Positions 1 to 12,804 of a stretch of DNA of 64,000 bases are shown here, piece after piece. Both the position numbers and the translations under genes were made by a program. Source of the DNA: Nothopassalora personata (lineage: Eukaryota; Ascomycota; Dothideomycetes; Mycosphaerellales; Mycosphaerellaceae); the NCBI GenBank assembly GCA_033816765.1, contig CM066292.1:5332001-5396000 (forward strand), given 5' to 3'. Positions within the stretch are counted from its first letter, which is position 1. The number at the start of each line of letters is the position of its first letter. Below the pieces are notes generated by a model, which saw only the letters and a list, made by a program, of their open reading frames with translations, searched no databases and was not told where the DNA came from.

Positions 1-1690
1 ATTATCTTACGTAAATAGAACGCGATAGGATGCTACTTAGTACTAAACAATTAGGATATAATACCTACGATCGCGAAACCTAAGGCATCCGTCTCGACTC
101 GCGTGCGTAGCGTAGGATCGAAGTGCCTAAGTATTAGTGCACCTAAGAATCCGGCCTTAAGCTATCGAAACGCCTACTCTTCGCTTAAGGTCTACGTAAG
201 AGGGCCGTGCTTCTTACCGTCCTTAGATCCCTTTAGTAGGTCCGTTAGGGGCTTATAGACCCTTAAGTATCCTTCTATAAAACGCCGGTAGAAGTTGCAA
301 AACCTAAGGAAGGACTAGACCTTATAAAAGGTCGTAGGTGTAGGCTATTCCTCGATAGCGGCTACCCTACTCCTATCTATCGACACGCCTACGGCGCTTA
401 CGACAAACCTAAGGAACTCTACACTCTCCTAGAAGAAGTGACACTTCTTAGAGTTTACGAATAGGGCAAACTTTCGTAGCCTCTCTAGTACCGCGCGTAC
501 GGCTCGCATGTGTGCCTTACGCGTCTCGCTATAGATAAGGATATTATCTAGGTAGACTACGTAAATGTTATTAACTAAGCCGGTTAGCGCCTTGTTAATA
601 TACCCTTAAAAGGTTACCGGTACGTTAGTTAACCCGAACGGCATTACTAGGTACTCGTAGTGTCCGTATTGCGTGCGAAACGTAGTCTTCCACTTATCGC
701 CTCGCTTAATAGGGATACGATAGTAGGCGTCCTTTAAATCGATTATAGTAAAGAACCTAGAACCTAATAGGCTATCTAGCGTCTCGCTAATTAGGGGTAG
801 GGGGTATCGGTTCTTTACTATAATCTCATTTAGGCCTCTGTAATTAACATAGAGCCTAAGAGTACTATTCTTCTTTAGTACGAACAGGATAGGCGCACCC
901 GCCTTACTTACGGACCGCCTAATCCACCCCTTCTCTATTGCTTACGTAAGGTACTCCTTTAAGGCCTCTAACTTAGTTAAGGACTAGTAGTATAGCGGCT
1001 TAAAAGGGGGTTTCTTTCCTTTAACGAGATTAATCGCATACTCAACCCCGTCGGGCATCTTGCGCTTCGCCTACTTATTAGGTACGTATACATCTCGGAA
1101 GTCTACAAATTCTTTAGGCTACGAGAGGCCCTCTCCTTTAGGTACTACTATAGTAATAGCCCGAACACTTATCGTATAAACCTACTTTAAGCTCTCGAGA
1201 TCCTTAAGGAACTCGCGTACGTTACGCTACTAAACCGTAGGCGTCTCTATACCGTAGTACTACTAGTTATCCTTATCGGCCTTTACTATCCGATTACGAT
1301 GCCGCTAGGGTCTACCTAAAATTACTAATGGCCTACCTATAGGTACCGCGTAGTAGATAGCGTTACTTACGCGCTCTACTCCCGCGTTATTAGCAAGTCG
1401 TAGCCAAACCGTAAAGGCGCCGTAGCAATACCCTAGGTTATGCGTATACGACTCTAACTTCGGTAGCCTTACCCTATTAATAGGTTACATTTAATGTCGG
1501 AGTACATACTTATACGACACTAGGCTAAGATCCGTATAGTTATCTAGGAGAAACGTAGCCTCGCGAAAGCCCTTACGAGTCTCGACTACGCCTCGTAAGT
1601 AACGCGCTAGATACGTATCTACTCGCCTTAAGGGGTCGACTTTAGGAAAACTCGGACTTAGGAGCGACCTACTTATAGTCCTCTACCTTT
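1..1690 (-). pseudogene. Gypsy pol remnant (protease / reverse transcriptase)
   Basis: The minus strand at 529-563 translates to a Y-L-D-N-I-L-I-Y core, a decayed form of the Ty3/Gypsy reverse transcriptase YxDDILxY motif in which D-D has become D-N. The surrounding residues follow RT order, but many TAG and TAA stops interrupt the frame. Nothing can be translated in full. The family is clear from the motif; exact limits are approximate. Confidence 0.7.
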
Positions 1691-2156
1691 TCCCTAGTCG
1701 CTACGATATGTTAGGAACCGCTGTACGTTATCACAACTCGGGCTTGGATCTTTGCAGGGATGTCTCAATCAGTTATGAAGGTAGTGGTTCCAAACAGTAT
1801 ATGGTGTATACTTAAAATGAGTTGAGCACGAGGCTCCTATCTACTCGTAAAGAAGCGTCGTCTATATAGTGCCATGTCTTGGCGTGATCTGTCCTGCTCT
1901 GCCCTGAGCGAGTCTGATCAACTGATCAAGAGTGATCAGGACCGATCAGTCCTGATCGCTCTGTCACGTGACTCCCCAGGCATCCATGTCTGCAGCTTCG
2001 TCTGGTTTCCTGCTCCGTTGTCCAACCATTTGCACCGATAACACTGTTCCGTAACACGATAGACATATATCTACTCGCCTTAAGGGGTCGACTTTAGGAA
2101 AACTCGGACTTAGGAGCGACCTACTTCTAGTCCTCTACCTTTTCCCTAGTCGCTAC
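1616..2156. repeat. 89-bp direct duplication flanking a solo LTR
   Basis: Copy 1 (1616-1704) and copy 2 (2068-2156) are nearly identical and lie in the gag/pol part of the host Gypsy remnant. The solo LTR at 1709-2056 sits between them with its own 5-bp target duplication, four bases after the end of copy 1. The order of events inferred is a tandem duplication of about 100 bp in the host, then LTR insertion in the spacer. Confidence 0.8.
1709..2056 (-). repeat. Solo LTR, not RIP-mutated (348 bp, TSD CGATA)
   Basis: The sequence starts TGTTAGGAACC and ends GTTCCGTAACA, with perfect 5-bp target duplications CGATA at 1704-1708 and 2057-2061. It is rich in CA and TG, unlike its host, so it inserted after the host was mutated or escaped RIP. 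The U3-like half holds a cluster of TGATCA/GATC motifs (about 1887-1965). It is the same family as the solo LTR at 8180-8509 but in the opposite orientation. Only one LTR and no internal region are present, the product expected from LTR-LTR recombination. Confidence 0.9.
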
Positions 2157-3300
2157 CCTTCTTAGTTAGAGCCTTCGTAGCGTCTACCCTACGAACCGCT
2201 TACGCGTTACGGTCCTTCCATAGGTGCCTATTCGGGCAATCCGTCTTAATGTAACCCTTCTTATAGCATCTATAGTACTCCGCTTTAGTCCTATCGAAGG
2301 TTATAGACGATCCGCCGGCGTCCCGCTAGTAACTCGTACCCGGGTCGCGCGACGCCTAACTATGCTTCTACTACTTCGAGCTACGATCGCTTCGCCCTTA
2401 GTCGCCCTTAGTCTCTCGCCTACGGCGACTATGCTACCCGCGGTCGTGCCCTCCGCTACTACGCTCCGTGCTTTTAATGCGCGAAGCTAGGATTACTAGT
2501 TCCTCTCTAGTTGTTAGGATGTTATAAAACTTAACGATTACGGACCGTAGGCTAGGCGTAAGCTTAGCGAGCATATGTCGCACGCGTTGCGCCTCCGTAT
2601 AGTCCCCTAACTAATCCTCCATAACATCTAGCTTAGTCGTAAACTAACGTACTGTCTAGTTATCCTTCTATTTTACCGCCTTATACTCTAACATTACGTT
2701 AAGCACGCGGTTTATAGGATTACCGCATACGTCTCGATAGAACTCCTTAAAGTCCTAGTATATATACCCTTTAAGGTTAAGGACGCTATAGTTAGCGTAC
2801 TATCGCTTACTTACCTCTCCGCTTAGGTACATAACCCTATATAGGACCTTTAACTCGTTCGTCGTATACGTGCCGCCTAAGAGGGTAAAGATAAGAGAGA
2901 GCTCCCTTAGGAATACCCGTACTTTCTTAATCGAGTCCCCTCTAAAAGGCGTAGGATCTTTAAGACGTAAACGTGTCGTATACGATACGACCGCGCCTCG
3001 AGCTACGATATTATCGTTAGTTACTATAGATAGAGGAGGGGGAGGGGGAGTAGGGGATAGTTCTCCGCCGGATTCGCCCTAAGGGTCCGCCGGCGGCACG
3101 CTTACGTCCCGTAAGATCTCTAACTGTTTAATCTCCCTCTATATCTCCTTCTCCTTAACCTCTACCCGAAGGGCATCCCTCCTTACGACTAAGGCTACAC
3201 GCCTCGCTTGTTACTAGGCCCTAGGGCTTAGGGGAGCCGTAGGCGTAGCGCTACTGTCGTTACGTTCGGACTCTATAGCGTATATAGATTGTAACGAAGA
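2157..3300 (-). pseudogene. Gypsy gag remnant with decayed zinc knuckle
   Basis: The minus strand at about 2236-2277 reads Y-Y-R-C-Y-K-K-G-Y-I-K-T-D-C. Restoring two RIP-type transitions (TGC to TAC, CAC to TAC) gives the CX2CX4HX4C nucleocapsid knuckle. This places gag between the LTR at 3314 and pol, the expected order. Stops are frequent and the start is not recoverable. Confidence 0.65.
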
Positions 3301-3313
3301 GAAGAATTAGAAC

Positions 3314-3600
3314 TGTTAAAGAGATGTCGCAATGTATAGCACGCCCACGACCTGCTAGTCGTAGATGAACTAATTCTTGCCTTTTGTTTAAGACGCATCG
3401 CGCGTCGCAAGGTGTACTTATGCGTGTCACGTACGGCTTAGTAGCCGGTCGCGACCGTATATTATATATAAGGCCACATATAGGGGTTAGCTACTAGGCT
3501 ACCCCTTACAGCCCTTTAGTTTATTAAGCTAATTCGCTCATCTAGTCTTTACTTTATAGGGTGTTCTTACCTTAGTTAGACCTCAGTTAGTAGAGTTACA
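3314..3600 (-). repeat. 5' LTR of the minus-strand Gypsy element (287 bp)
   Basis: It is bounded by TG and CA, with the short inverted ends TGTAACTC and TTTAACA in element orientation. A TATA-like AT run lies at about 3459-3475. The internal region of the element starts immediately to its left at 3313. No second copy is in the window for comparison. Confidence 0.6.
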
Positions 3601-3647
3601 TTTACCGGTCCCGGGACCGGTAAATTGGATTACGTAATAGCGTAGTA
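3601..3647 (+). repeat. Left terminal inverted repeat with 24-bp perfect palindrome
   Basis: Positions 3601-3624 form a perfect palindrome with half-site TTTACCGGTCCC. The sequence then continues into TACGTAAT and AGCGTAGTA, both shared with the inverted right end. Confidence 0.7.
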
Positions 3648-4149
3648 TACCTCTACCGAATGCTTACCTAGGTAGTTACTAGTACTGGTTTTCGGTTACA
3701 TGTAGGGTTATCGGACCTTTAGTGTAACCTTAATAGCACTGCTCTTACTACTTATAAGACCGGTCTCGGCGCTACTGCCTTATAACGGTTATAGGGACAT
3801 ACGCTAAGAGGCATACTTAAGCGTAGCTCTCTACCTACTATTTCCTCTCCTTTTCTTTAAACACTAACACTATTACTAGAGCTACTAACACATCTATCTA
3901 CTACTACTATATATATTAGACGGTTCTTTAGCCTCTCTCTCTTTACGACCTTAGCCTTCTTTAAAGCCCCTACCCCGATACTAAGCTTTTAAAGCTTACT
4001 AACACTCTAAGTGGCACTACGAGATAGCTAGCTCTTACGATCTCACTGCTAGCGAATCCTAGTTATTATAGCTTTAGCTAGTCTATCGTTACGCCCGGCT
4101 AGCTTAAGTATAGCGCTCACTAGTACTATTACTAGGCTCACCCGCCTAC

Positions 4150-6990
4150 CTTAGACCTTGTTCGAGTCCCTTCGCCTACCGGATAACGTTAAGCATGTCT
4201 TTACTAATACGAATACGCCGAAGTCCGCCGCTAATGTTATGTTCCGAGAGCTTAGTCCTTAGAAGCGGGTTAAGGTGTTAAAGGACTTCTATAAGGGCTT
4301 CGAGAAGGTATTCGAAGACTACTCCGTCTAGGTTAACCTGTTTTTCGAGGAAGTTAAGAACGGCATAGGTAAGAGCTACTAGGATGAATTCCTTAGTAAT
4401 AAGAAGCTCGATGTCTTATTTCCTATCGTCGGTAAGATTCGTAAGACCGGTTTAGAGATTCGTAACCGAGAGAAGACTCTTCGCGCTACGCTTACCCGCT
4501 ACTAGCTATAGTAAATAGATAATAAGATTCTTAATCGACGCGTTATCTCCGAGCTTTATAGTACTAATAGCGGGCGCCGCCAGTTTACAGCCTTTATTAA
4601 CAAGTACCTAGACTATAGTAGGGCTATTAGTAGAATTTAGAGGGCATCAATCTAGCGTATAAGGATCGGCCGTAAGGGTATAGATCGTAAGCGAATTCTA
4701 GAGCCTAGTAATCTTACCCGGTGCGATAGGGAGGCTAAAGCACGTAGCATTAATCCGTAGTCGGCTAAGAGTAGGGAGATCATTAGAAGACACCGCCTAG
4801 CCGTCTATAAGGATAGCCTTCTATACTTTATAGAGGGTACTATTACTAAGAAGTCCGCGTCCCTAGAGGACAGTATAGATTAACCTAGACCATCTAGCTA
4901 GTAATAGCTACGTTAGCTACTACCGGGTAGTAAAGGTAAAGAACGTGTAAAGAGTACTACGCTAACTCCTCTACTAGCCTCTACCTAGCCTATAGTCCTA
5001 TCGAGAGGCGGTCGTAAGTCGAGTCGACTTAAGTAGCTCCGCATAGGCAAGAGTATAGGTAAGGGCATAACTACGCCTACTCGATCCTCGCCTAACCGAA
5101 CGCTAGACGGCGTACCTATACGCGAAGGCAGTCCGCTAGGTACACCGGTTAGCACCCTACGATCTACTCCGGCCCTAGCTAAGAATAGTGATCCGATACT
5201 TACTATATTACCTTCGGCTATAATTAGGGATGTATTAGTCTTTAAAGATTAGATCCTATAAGAAGACGAGGCCCTCCGGATTAAGTGCGCTAACTGTACC
5301 TACAATGAGCGGTACTGTAGCATTAAGTTTAGAAACTCGATTAATGTAGATAGCATTAACTAGCTACCTAAGTACCGGATAGCGGGCCTTAAGATGCTCG
5401 AATATGCTATCTCGGACGTTCTTAAGAGGGATAGTAAGGTTAGCGCTATAATGTGCAATTAGTATGTTCGAGATTTCTACTATAAGGCCCTCCACTTCGT
5501 TACGAATCCCGGTATTACCGCTAATACCCTATGTGAGCGCGCGCTTAAGGTCTAAGACTAGCTCTTTAAAGGCAAGAGTTTTTTAGCTATTAAGGTAAAG
5601 AATAGGTCGTGGTTTCGCCCTAATAAGCGTAGTTAGAAGACTATTAACCCGCTTAGCTGCCTCCGCGTTCGAGGTAAAGTCGGTACTACGAGTAGCATCG
5701 TTACGTATACTAACTACAACTAGATCCTCGATAAATTTAGCATCGATAAATCTAACTAAGCCGATCTTAATAGTACCGGTACCTACATTAATAGTAACAT
5801 ACTATACTAGTATAATAACGCTAAACTAGCGCCGCGGGTTAAAACAGTTAGAGAGATAATAAGTCGAGAATTCGACGTGTACCGATAGTACCTACGAGAA
5901 TTGAATAAGGTTAGTAACGGCGGCGTCTACTAGAACATATAGTATTCTCTAAGCTAATAGATTATGCGATAAGACCCCGGGCTGTAGCTCTTATAAGTAG
6001 CTCTACACCCTTAACACTATACTCGGTTCATCTCCTTCCCTAGGCCTACGATTTTTAGCTTTAATAGGGCTTATTAGGGGGGTAACGCGAACACTATAGT
6101 ATAGTATACTAGGGTTAACTTAAACCTCGAAATTGAAAACTACTAGACTAGTAACCGGCTTAACATGCTATACTCTCTTAACTTAGAGGGTACTAGTGGG
6201 CCGGAGTTTTTACACGGTTTTTATAAGAAAGGGAATGCTAGAGAATTTATCTAGTAGTACTAGACTAACGACTACATAGAAGACGGCCGATTTAAGCGTT
6301 TCTTCTCGGTTAGGGTCTAGAATTACCTAAGTAAGAATAGCATTAGCTAGTTTAGAGAGGACCTAAGCGCTAGGCAAATGCGGGTAACTACTATAGGCGT
6401 TCTAATAAGGCAGGCCGTATATAAGAGGATACTGCGTTAGATTAACCCTTACTTTATCGAGATCCGCGACGATAACTATCTTAAACTCTAGAGAAGCTAG
6501 AGCATGCACTAGGTAATGGACCTCTATCGTAACTCTAAGACGCTAAGTGAGAGCGCTGTAGGGTTTAAGTATCGACGCCTAGTACCCGGCTATCCTTTTC
6601 CTACGGCCGTACACCTTAGTAGCATTAGCCCTCTATCCGATGCCCTAGCGGATTTAAAGTCTTAGAACGACAACGAAGTCATCCTTAATGCTAGAAGGTA
6701 GCTTAATGCTACGGTCCGCCTAGACTCGGAGCTCTTTAATAAGAAGATACATAATTAGCGCGTCCGAGCTATGAAATTAATAGATAAGTAGCTTAGCTTA
6801 GTTACTACTCTCGAGCAGATATACTTTATAAGCGAAGGGCGTAATAAGAGCTTCTTCCGTAACTACTATAGGAACTTTACTAGCTAGCTACTTAGGGACG
6901 CGTCTAGTGAGACTAGTGTTAGCTACGACAACGAGTAGGTCTAGACAAAGGAGTTATGTAAGAATGAGTGGAACTAAGTAGTTAGTACGG
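4150..6990 (+). pseudogene. RIP-broken ORF of the inverted-repeat element, function unknown
   Basis: One frame runs the full length when TAG/TAA stops are read as converted CAG/TGG codons. I do not recognise the protein. Visible pieces are a basic charged N-terminal part (about 4150-4900), a cysteine motif C-X2-C-X6-C at 5286-5318 inside KCANCTYNERYC, and a C-terminal part rich in Tyr, Arg and Phe (about 6200-6960). No RT, integrase, RNase H or obvious transposase triad could be read. It could be the element's transposase or an accessory protein. Confidence 0.5.
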
Positions 6991-7044
6991 GTTTATAGGC
7001 TCCTAGTTTCTAGTTAATTTCCGGCTACAGCTATAGCCTATAGG

Positions 7045-7103
7045 ATTCTAGTTCTAATTCTAGTTCTAATTCTAGTTCTAATTCTAGTTCTAATTCTAGT
7101 TCT
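7045..7103 (+). repeat. 12-bp minisatellite (about five units)
   Basis: Tandem units of AGTTCTAATTCT end at the left Copia junction and resume for about two units at 13052-13075 after it. The Copia element therefore integrated inside this array, using GTTCT as target. Confidence 0.9.
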
Positions 7104-7350
7104 TGTTAAGATGTAGCATCTTAAGGGGAGCTAACAGTTAGGTTGTAATCTAATAGCCTAAGGCATCTACGATAACTTAGCTTATCGGAAGACACCTTCT
7201 CTCCCCTTTAGCTTAGATAGACATCTAACACAATTAACACATTAGTTCCTAATATATTGCTGCATGCCCTATAGCTATTAGCTAGTTAAACATTAATCTC
7301 TTACTCTACTCCGCTGCTAACTACCTATCCTATAAGGTCTTAACTTAACA
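7104..7350 (+). repeat. 5' LTR of the Copia element
   Basis: It starts TGTTAAGATGTAGC and ends CTTAACA. The 247-bp length equals that of the 3' copy, and the internal region starts with GGTTATAAGCCCGAG, the position of a primer binding site. Confidence 0.9.
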
Positions 7351-7795
7351 GGTTATAAGCCCGAGTTTATACAGGAGTAAGAGTAACCTATATTAGTACA
7401 GGTTACTTGTATCCCTTGCTGTTATAGTAGAAAACATCTAGAAGTAGAAGTCTACCCTATCTGTCCTATTAAGGAGCTTAGTTTAATACTAAGTAATAGG
7501 TAATCTAGAAAAGGACTCTATACGGCTTACTATAAGCTAATACCTTAAAGACACTCTATAGGCAGAACTGCATCGAGATACTATTAAGAAGGACTTTAAG
7601 TAAGTCATTTAGAACTCTGCTAGGAGAGACAGACCTGTGTCCTAGCTCCGAGACTACACCGCTCTTTCTTTACCCTACTAAGTAGGCCTTAGTATCTACA
7701 CCTACGAACCTTACTATTCTATACTAAAAGCCTTAGTAGGACCTAAGCTACGACCTTGAAGTATATACACCTTATTTTATTACATTCAATTCATT

Positions 7796-10700
7796 ATGGT
7801 TTTATACTAAGAGAAAGGAGAAGAGAAGGGAACTAAAATCTCAATTCTTAGGAGAGATAACTAGAAGAGATAGTTTAACCTTTAGAGATATAAGATAGAG
7901 AGCCAGTTAGCATTCTTTGCAATTGATGACCTGTTAGAAGTGTTATTTAATAAAATTAAGGGCAAGAACCTAAAACTCTAGGAAGAGACTAAGATTAAAG
8001 AGATTCTTAATGCACTAACATAGACAAAACAAAATGCAGCTTGCTACTTTAGTATCCTAAGTAGGATTATAGAAGAAGATAAATTTGAGCTTAAGGGCTC
8101 TTACGAATCTAGAAAAGCTGCTAAGATATAGGTGCGTCTCTAGAATAAGTATAGCTAGGTGTTGCTAACCTATACATATTGTTACGGATCGATCCGGAGA
8201 AGCTCCAGCCAACCAATCGATGCCTACACACTAGTGGAAGGATCCGATATGCAGAGTGCTCTCTCCGATCTGCGTGCTCTGTAACAGAGCAGAGAGAGCA
8301 GGACAGATCAACTGATCCGACTGATCAGTCACGCCAAGACATGGCACTATATAGACGACGCTTCTTTACGAGTATAGATAGGAGCCTCGTGCTCAACTCA
8401 TTTTAAGTATACACTATATACTGTTTGGAACCACTACCTTCATAACTAATTGAGACATCCCTGCAAAGATCCAAGTCCGAGTTGTGATAACGTACAGCGG
8501 TTCCTAACACATATAAGCTCACAAAACAGTTTGTGAACTTTAAGATAAGTAAAGAGTTCACTATTAGATCTGCATAGGCACACCTAGTGTCTCTTAGAAG
8601 GAGGATTGCTAATGTTGACCTAGAGGGCTAGCACTATAGGAAAGCTAATATAAGAATAACCTAGCTTTTAAGCTTACTGCTACCTAACTACTATGTAGCT
8701 AGGGATACCATTATAGCTTAGTTAAAGATAGATTATAAAAGGACCTTAAAGATCCTTAAGGCTTAAGAGGCTAGATTAAATCCCTCTAAGGCTAAGTATA
8801 GTATAGTAGCCACCTAGGTTAGGCCCTTAGGTTAGGCAAGATCACTTTCCTGCCTTCTCTATAAGAAGGACTATCTTATTAAGGACTGCCCTAGTCTCTC
8901 TAAGGTAAAGAAGGTCCTTAGATCTTATTCCTAAGTACTATCCTCCTAGAATACAACACATATTAAGAAGAGAAGATCTCTACTACCATCTTTAAGAAGA
9001 ACACTAAGAGAGAAGTCCTCTATAGAGGAACTTAAGAAAATGGTAAAGAAACTTAGCTCTAACATGCTGTCACTCTAGAAGAACTAGGCCTAGTCTCCTT
9101 CCTCTAAAACAAGGAAGACTAGGAAAGGTTTCTCTACTTAAGAGCTACCTAACTTATGCAACTCATCCTAGAAGACAATGTCTAATAATAATAAGTATAA
9201 TAAAGTAGCTTACTTAACTATAGAAGTCTAAGGCAAGTTCCCCTTATTAGAGTAGTTACTTAATTCTTATACTTCATCCTATATAACTGACTAGAACTGC
9301 CTCTTTAGATCTATAACTCCCTTAACAAAGAAGAAATAGATTAAAGTATGAGGTAGGCATTTGTTAGCTACTTATATTAGGACTGTAGAGATAAGTAGGA
9401 GAACTAGTAGGAAAGTTGTTTTAGAAGATGTTCTACTTATACCTAAGCTAGGGGTGAACCTAGTTTCTTAGAACTAGTTTAGTAAGCAGTTTAGTGTCTA
9501 ACCTCCTTCATTTTCTCTTATATCCCCCTCTAGCTAAACTATTGTCTAGACAGGGCTTCTTAGGGGGGTTCTATTTATTAATAAGATTTCTCCTCTACTA
9601 TAAAAAAGGGCACATTACTTATTATGTACACTACTAATAGAGAATGCCTTTGTAACTACTAAATTAGAGACTGACCTAAAACAGTAGGAGCTTTAGCATA
9701 GAAGATTTGCACACTTTAGGAAGAACTTGCTCTAGAATCTTTATAAGGTAATAGACTTAAAAGAACCTATTCCTGTTCCTAGGGATAGCTTCCACTAGTG
9801 CAGAGTATATTCAATAGTAAAGATGAAAAAGTACAAAGGTAAAGTTACTAAGAGAAGACCTAAAAGACTTGCCCTTGTATCTATTAATATATATAGTCTA
9901 CTACTAACATTAAGGCTAGGGTTTAAATACTAGCTTAAGATTGTTAACAACTTCTCTAGAAAAAAGTGGACCTATCCTCTTAAGAAAAGAGAAGATGCTC
10001 TAGTTGCTCTCTAGAACTAGAAGATCAAGGTAGAGAGGAAATCATTAGCACAGTTAAAAGCAGTTAGGCTTAACAATACAAGGGAACTTATTATATTAGT
10101 TAAGCAGTAGGAGAAGGATTTGGGAATTAGGCTAGAGTATACTAAGGTATATAACTCGCTCTAAAATGGACTAGTTAAAAGGTTAATACAAACCTTAGAA
10201 GACTCTATAAGGGCAATGCTTAAAGAGGCTAAGATACTAATTGAATTCTAGCCTAAAGCACTAGAAGCCTAAACCTATATAAGGAACAAACTACTAAATG
10301 GTCTAGACTATAATAGGTTCAAGGTTTTACTAGATGAAGCCTTTAATAGTATTAAGCCAACTATTAACCATTTGAAGGTTTAGGGATATAAAGCTATTAT
10401 CTACATAGACATAAGATCCTAGCCTTATTAGGCAAGAAGTAATAAACTAATGAATAGAGGCAAAGAAGTAGTGTTTATTAGATACGTTGAAAACATAGCT
10501 AAGGCCTAGCTCTTTTAGGAACTAGACATAAAAGCTATAAAACAACACACACATATAGACTTCTTTAAGGATTAACCTAGAGGTAATATAGATCTCAATG
10601 TTACAAAATTGAATCTATTAAGTAATGCACTAGCTAGGAGACCCTTAGGGAGGCTAAGGAAGGACATAGCCTTAGAGTAACCTATTCACTATTCAATTAT

Positions 10701-12780
10701 TCAGTAGAGTAGCCTAGTAACAGCCTAGCTAAGAAAGCTGTTTATGCAACTTCCCTAGCCTCTAAAGAATATAGGGGAATTTTAGAAAATCGATGAGCCA
10801 ATTAAGATAAGCTCACTAGATCTCTAGGAAAAGAATGTCACTAGGATACAAGTAACTACTCTTAGATCATCCCTTAGTAAGAGGAGGGCTAACCATAATG
10901 TTAAGGGCTATAAATAGAAATAGAAAGCCCTAAGATCTATAGTCCCTGTACCTAAACTAGCTACTAAAGTGGGAGAAGTAATAGACCTCTTAGAGAACCT
11001 TACTGCTTACTACTAAGCTTTCTTTACAGCTATGCAATTAGTAGATGATTTAGTACTATAGGATAGTAAATTCCTAGAAGAAGTTAAGGAGATAGCCTTT
11101 ATAGCAACTATAGAAGTCATTATATACAAGTAAGAGATCCTAATTCCAAAGTCCTATAAGGATGCTATAAATAATAAGAAATGGGGACACCTTTAGAAGG
11201 AAGCAATCTAGAAGGAGCTAGATACTCTATAGAGTAACAACACCTAGGAGAATGCTGTTCTACTAAAAGGAGCAAACTTAGTTACGTTAAGATAGGTCTT
11301 TAATGTTAAAAGAAGCATTAGTGGAGCCATTAAAAAGTTCAAGGCTAGGGTAGTTGTAAGGGGCTTTTTATAGAAGTTTAGTGTTAACTTTATAGAGACA
11401 TTTGCGCCTACAGTTAGATAGGACACCCTTAGGGTGTTTATAGCTATTGTGTATAAGAAGGATCTCTATCTTCACTAAGTAGATGTGAACAATACGTTTA
11501 TAGAAAGCACCCTCTATAAAGACATCTTTATGTTACTACCACTAGGAGTTAAGCTTCTACTAAACATAGTGTTCAAGATCCTTAAAAGCTTGTATAGACT
11601 TAAGTAAGCAGCTAGAGATTGGAATTAACTCTATGTATTAAAGCTTAGAGAGATTAGATTTACACAGTTAGAGGTAGATCCATGCCTACTTATTTATAAG
11701 GAAAAAGAGATTATAATTCTTACACATATAGATAACATTCCAATTGCTACACTGAAGTTAATAGATGTTCTCTAGTTTAAAAGAGAACTTAGCAAAGTCT
11801 TCAAGATTAAAGATCTTAGTAAACCTAAAAAGATCCTTAGCATAAGAGTTATAAGGGACAGGAGGAGAGGAATCCTAAAACTTAACTAGGGACACTTTAT
11901 TAGGGACAACCTTGCTAAGATAGGGATGAACTATAAGAAGGCAGTACCTACACACTCACCTATAGACAGCTATAAGGCTCTTAAACCTTTAAGCTACATA
12001 GATGAGAGGTGTAATAAGGCAGAGTACTAGAGTATTAATAGTACATAGATGTGGCTAGCAACAATTACAAGGCTAGATATTGCTTTTGCCCTAGGAAGGA
12101 TAAGCTTATTTATAAGTGACCTATCTACCTACTATATAAAGGCTTTAAAGAAGATTACAAGATATCTAAGGTTATATCCTAATCTTAGCCTTGTCTTCTC
12201 TAGGCATAGAGAAGGATGCCTAGTTAGATACTATAACTCTAATTATGCAATGGACAAAGTAGATAGAGTCTCTATCCTTAGGTATATCTTCTTCCTCTAT
12301 AGGGCACTAGTCTCCTAGATGAGTAAGAAGCAAAAGTCTATAGTAACATCCATAATAGAAGCTAAATACATAGCTATAAATGCATATATAAAGCAATCCC
12401 AATTCCTAGCTTCACTACTAAGGGAGATGGACTGTCTAGAGTTAGTAGGAGACTATTCCTATTAACTAAGGATTACTAGAAACTAGGAGACTGTATTAAG
12501 CTTAAGACTAGTCCGATTGAGAGGTGATAACTAAGCTGCCCTTACCCTAGTAAGGGATGCACATGTTCATAACAAGTTAAAGCATATTAACATTGCCTAT
12601 AATGCTGTTAGGAAACTTTAGTAGAGAAGGCTTATTACTGTTAAGTACACCCTAACATCTAAGATAGTTATAGATGGGTTCATAAAGCTAAAGACTAGTC
12701 TACACTTCTAGAGGTTTGTAAGCTAGCTTAACCTATCATAGAGGTCTAAATACTACTAATAGGAGAAGAGTAGACTGTGA
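7796..12780 (+). pseudogene. Copia gag-pol polyprotein remnant
   Basis: The order gag, integrase, reverse transcriptase, RNase H is visible. Near 11720-11745 the frame reads L-T-H-I-D-N-I-P, the decayed Copia RT YVDDM-type site. The region 12049-12318 is an open stretch starting MWLATITRLDIAFALGRIS, typical of the Copia RT/RNase H junction, and the RNase H part continues to about 12600. The start ATG at 7796 is plausible. Numerous TAG stops and the solo LTR at 8180-8509 make it non-functional. Confidence 0.8.
8180..8509 (+). repeat. Solo LTR, not RIP-mutated (330 bp, TSD CATAT)
   Basis: It starts TGTTACGG and ends GGTTCCTAACA, with perfect target duplications CATAT at 8175-8179 and 8510-8514. 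The 3' half from about 8330 matches the reverse complement of the solo LTR at 1709-2056 almost base for base. The 5' half is different but also contains GATC-rich motifs and AGAGCAG repeats. A TATATA-type motif precedes the shared part. It lies within the Copia gag remnant. Confidence 0.9.
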
Positions 12781-12804
12781 CCTCCTATGTAAGATAAGTA
12801 GGAG

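Larger units (their letters stand above)
1..3600 (-). mobile_element. Ty3/Gypsy LTR retrotransposon, RIP-degraded, incomplete at window edge
   Basis: The element reads on the minus strand. Its 5' LTR is at 3314-3600, gag remnants at about 2160-3300 and pol remnants from about 1700 down to base 1. The integrase and the other LTR would lie left of the window. All frames are broken, with TAG the dominant stop, and CA/TG are scarce while CG is common; this is the RIP pattern. A solo LTR (1709-2056) interrupts it. The five bases right of its LTR (TTTAC) are the first bases of the neighbouring inverted-repeat element, so it probably inserted into that element's end; its second target copy would be outside the window. 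Confidence 0.8.

Noticed and set aside
3001..3082. Gly/Ser-rich plus-strand frame ending near 3082
   Set aside because: It is an antisense shadow of the Gypsy gag remnant; the GGGGGVGD run comes from a purine-rich tract.
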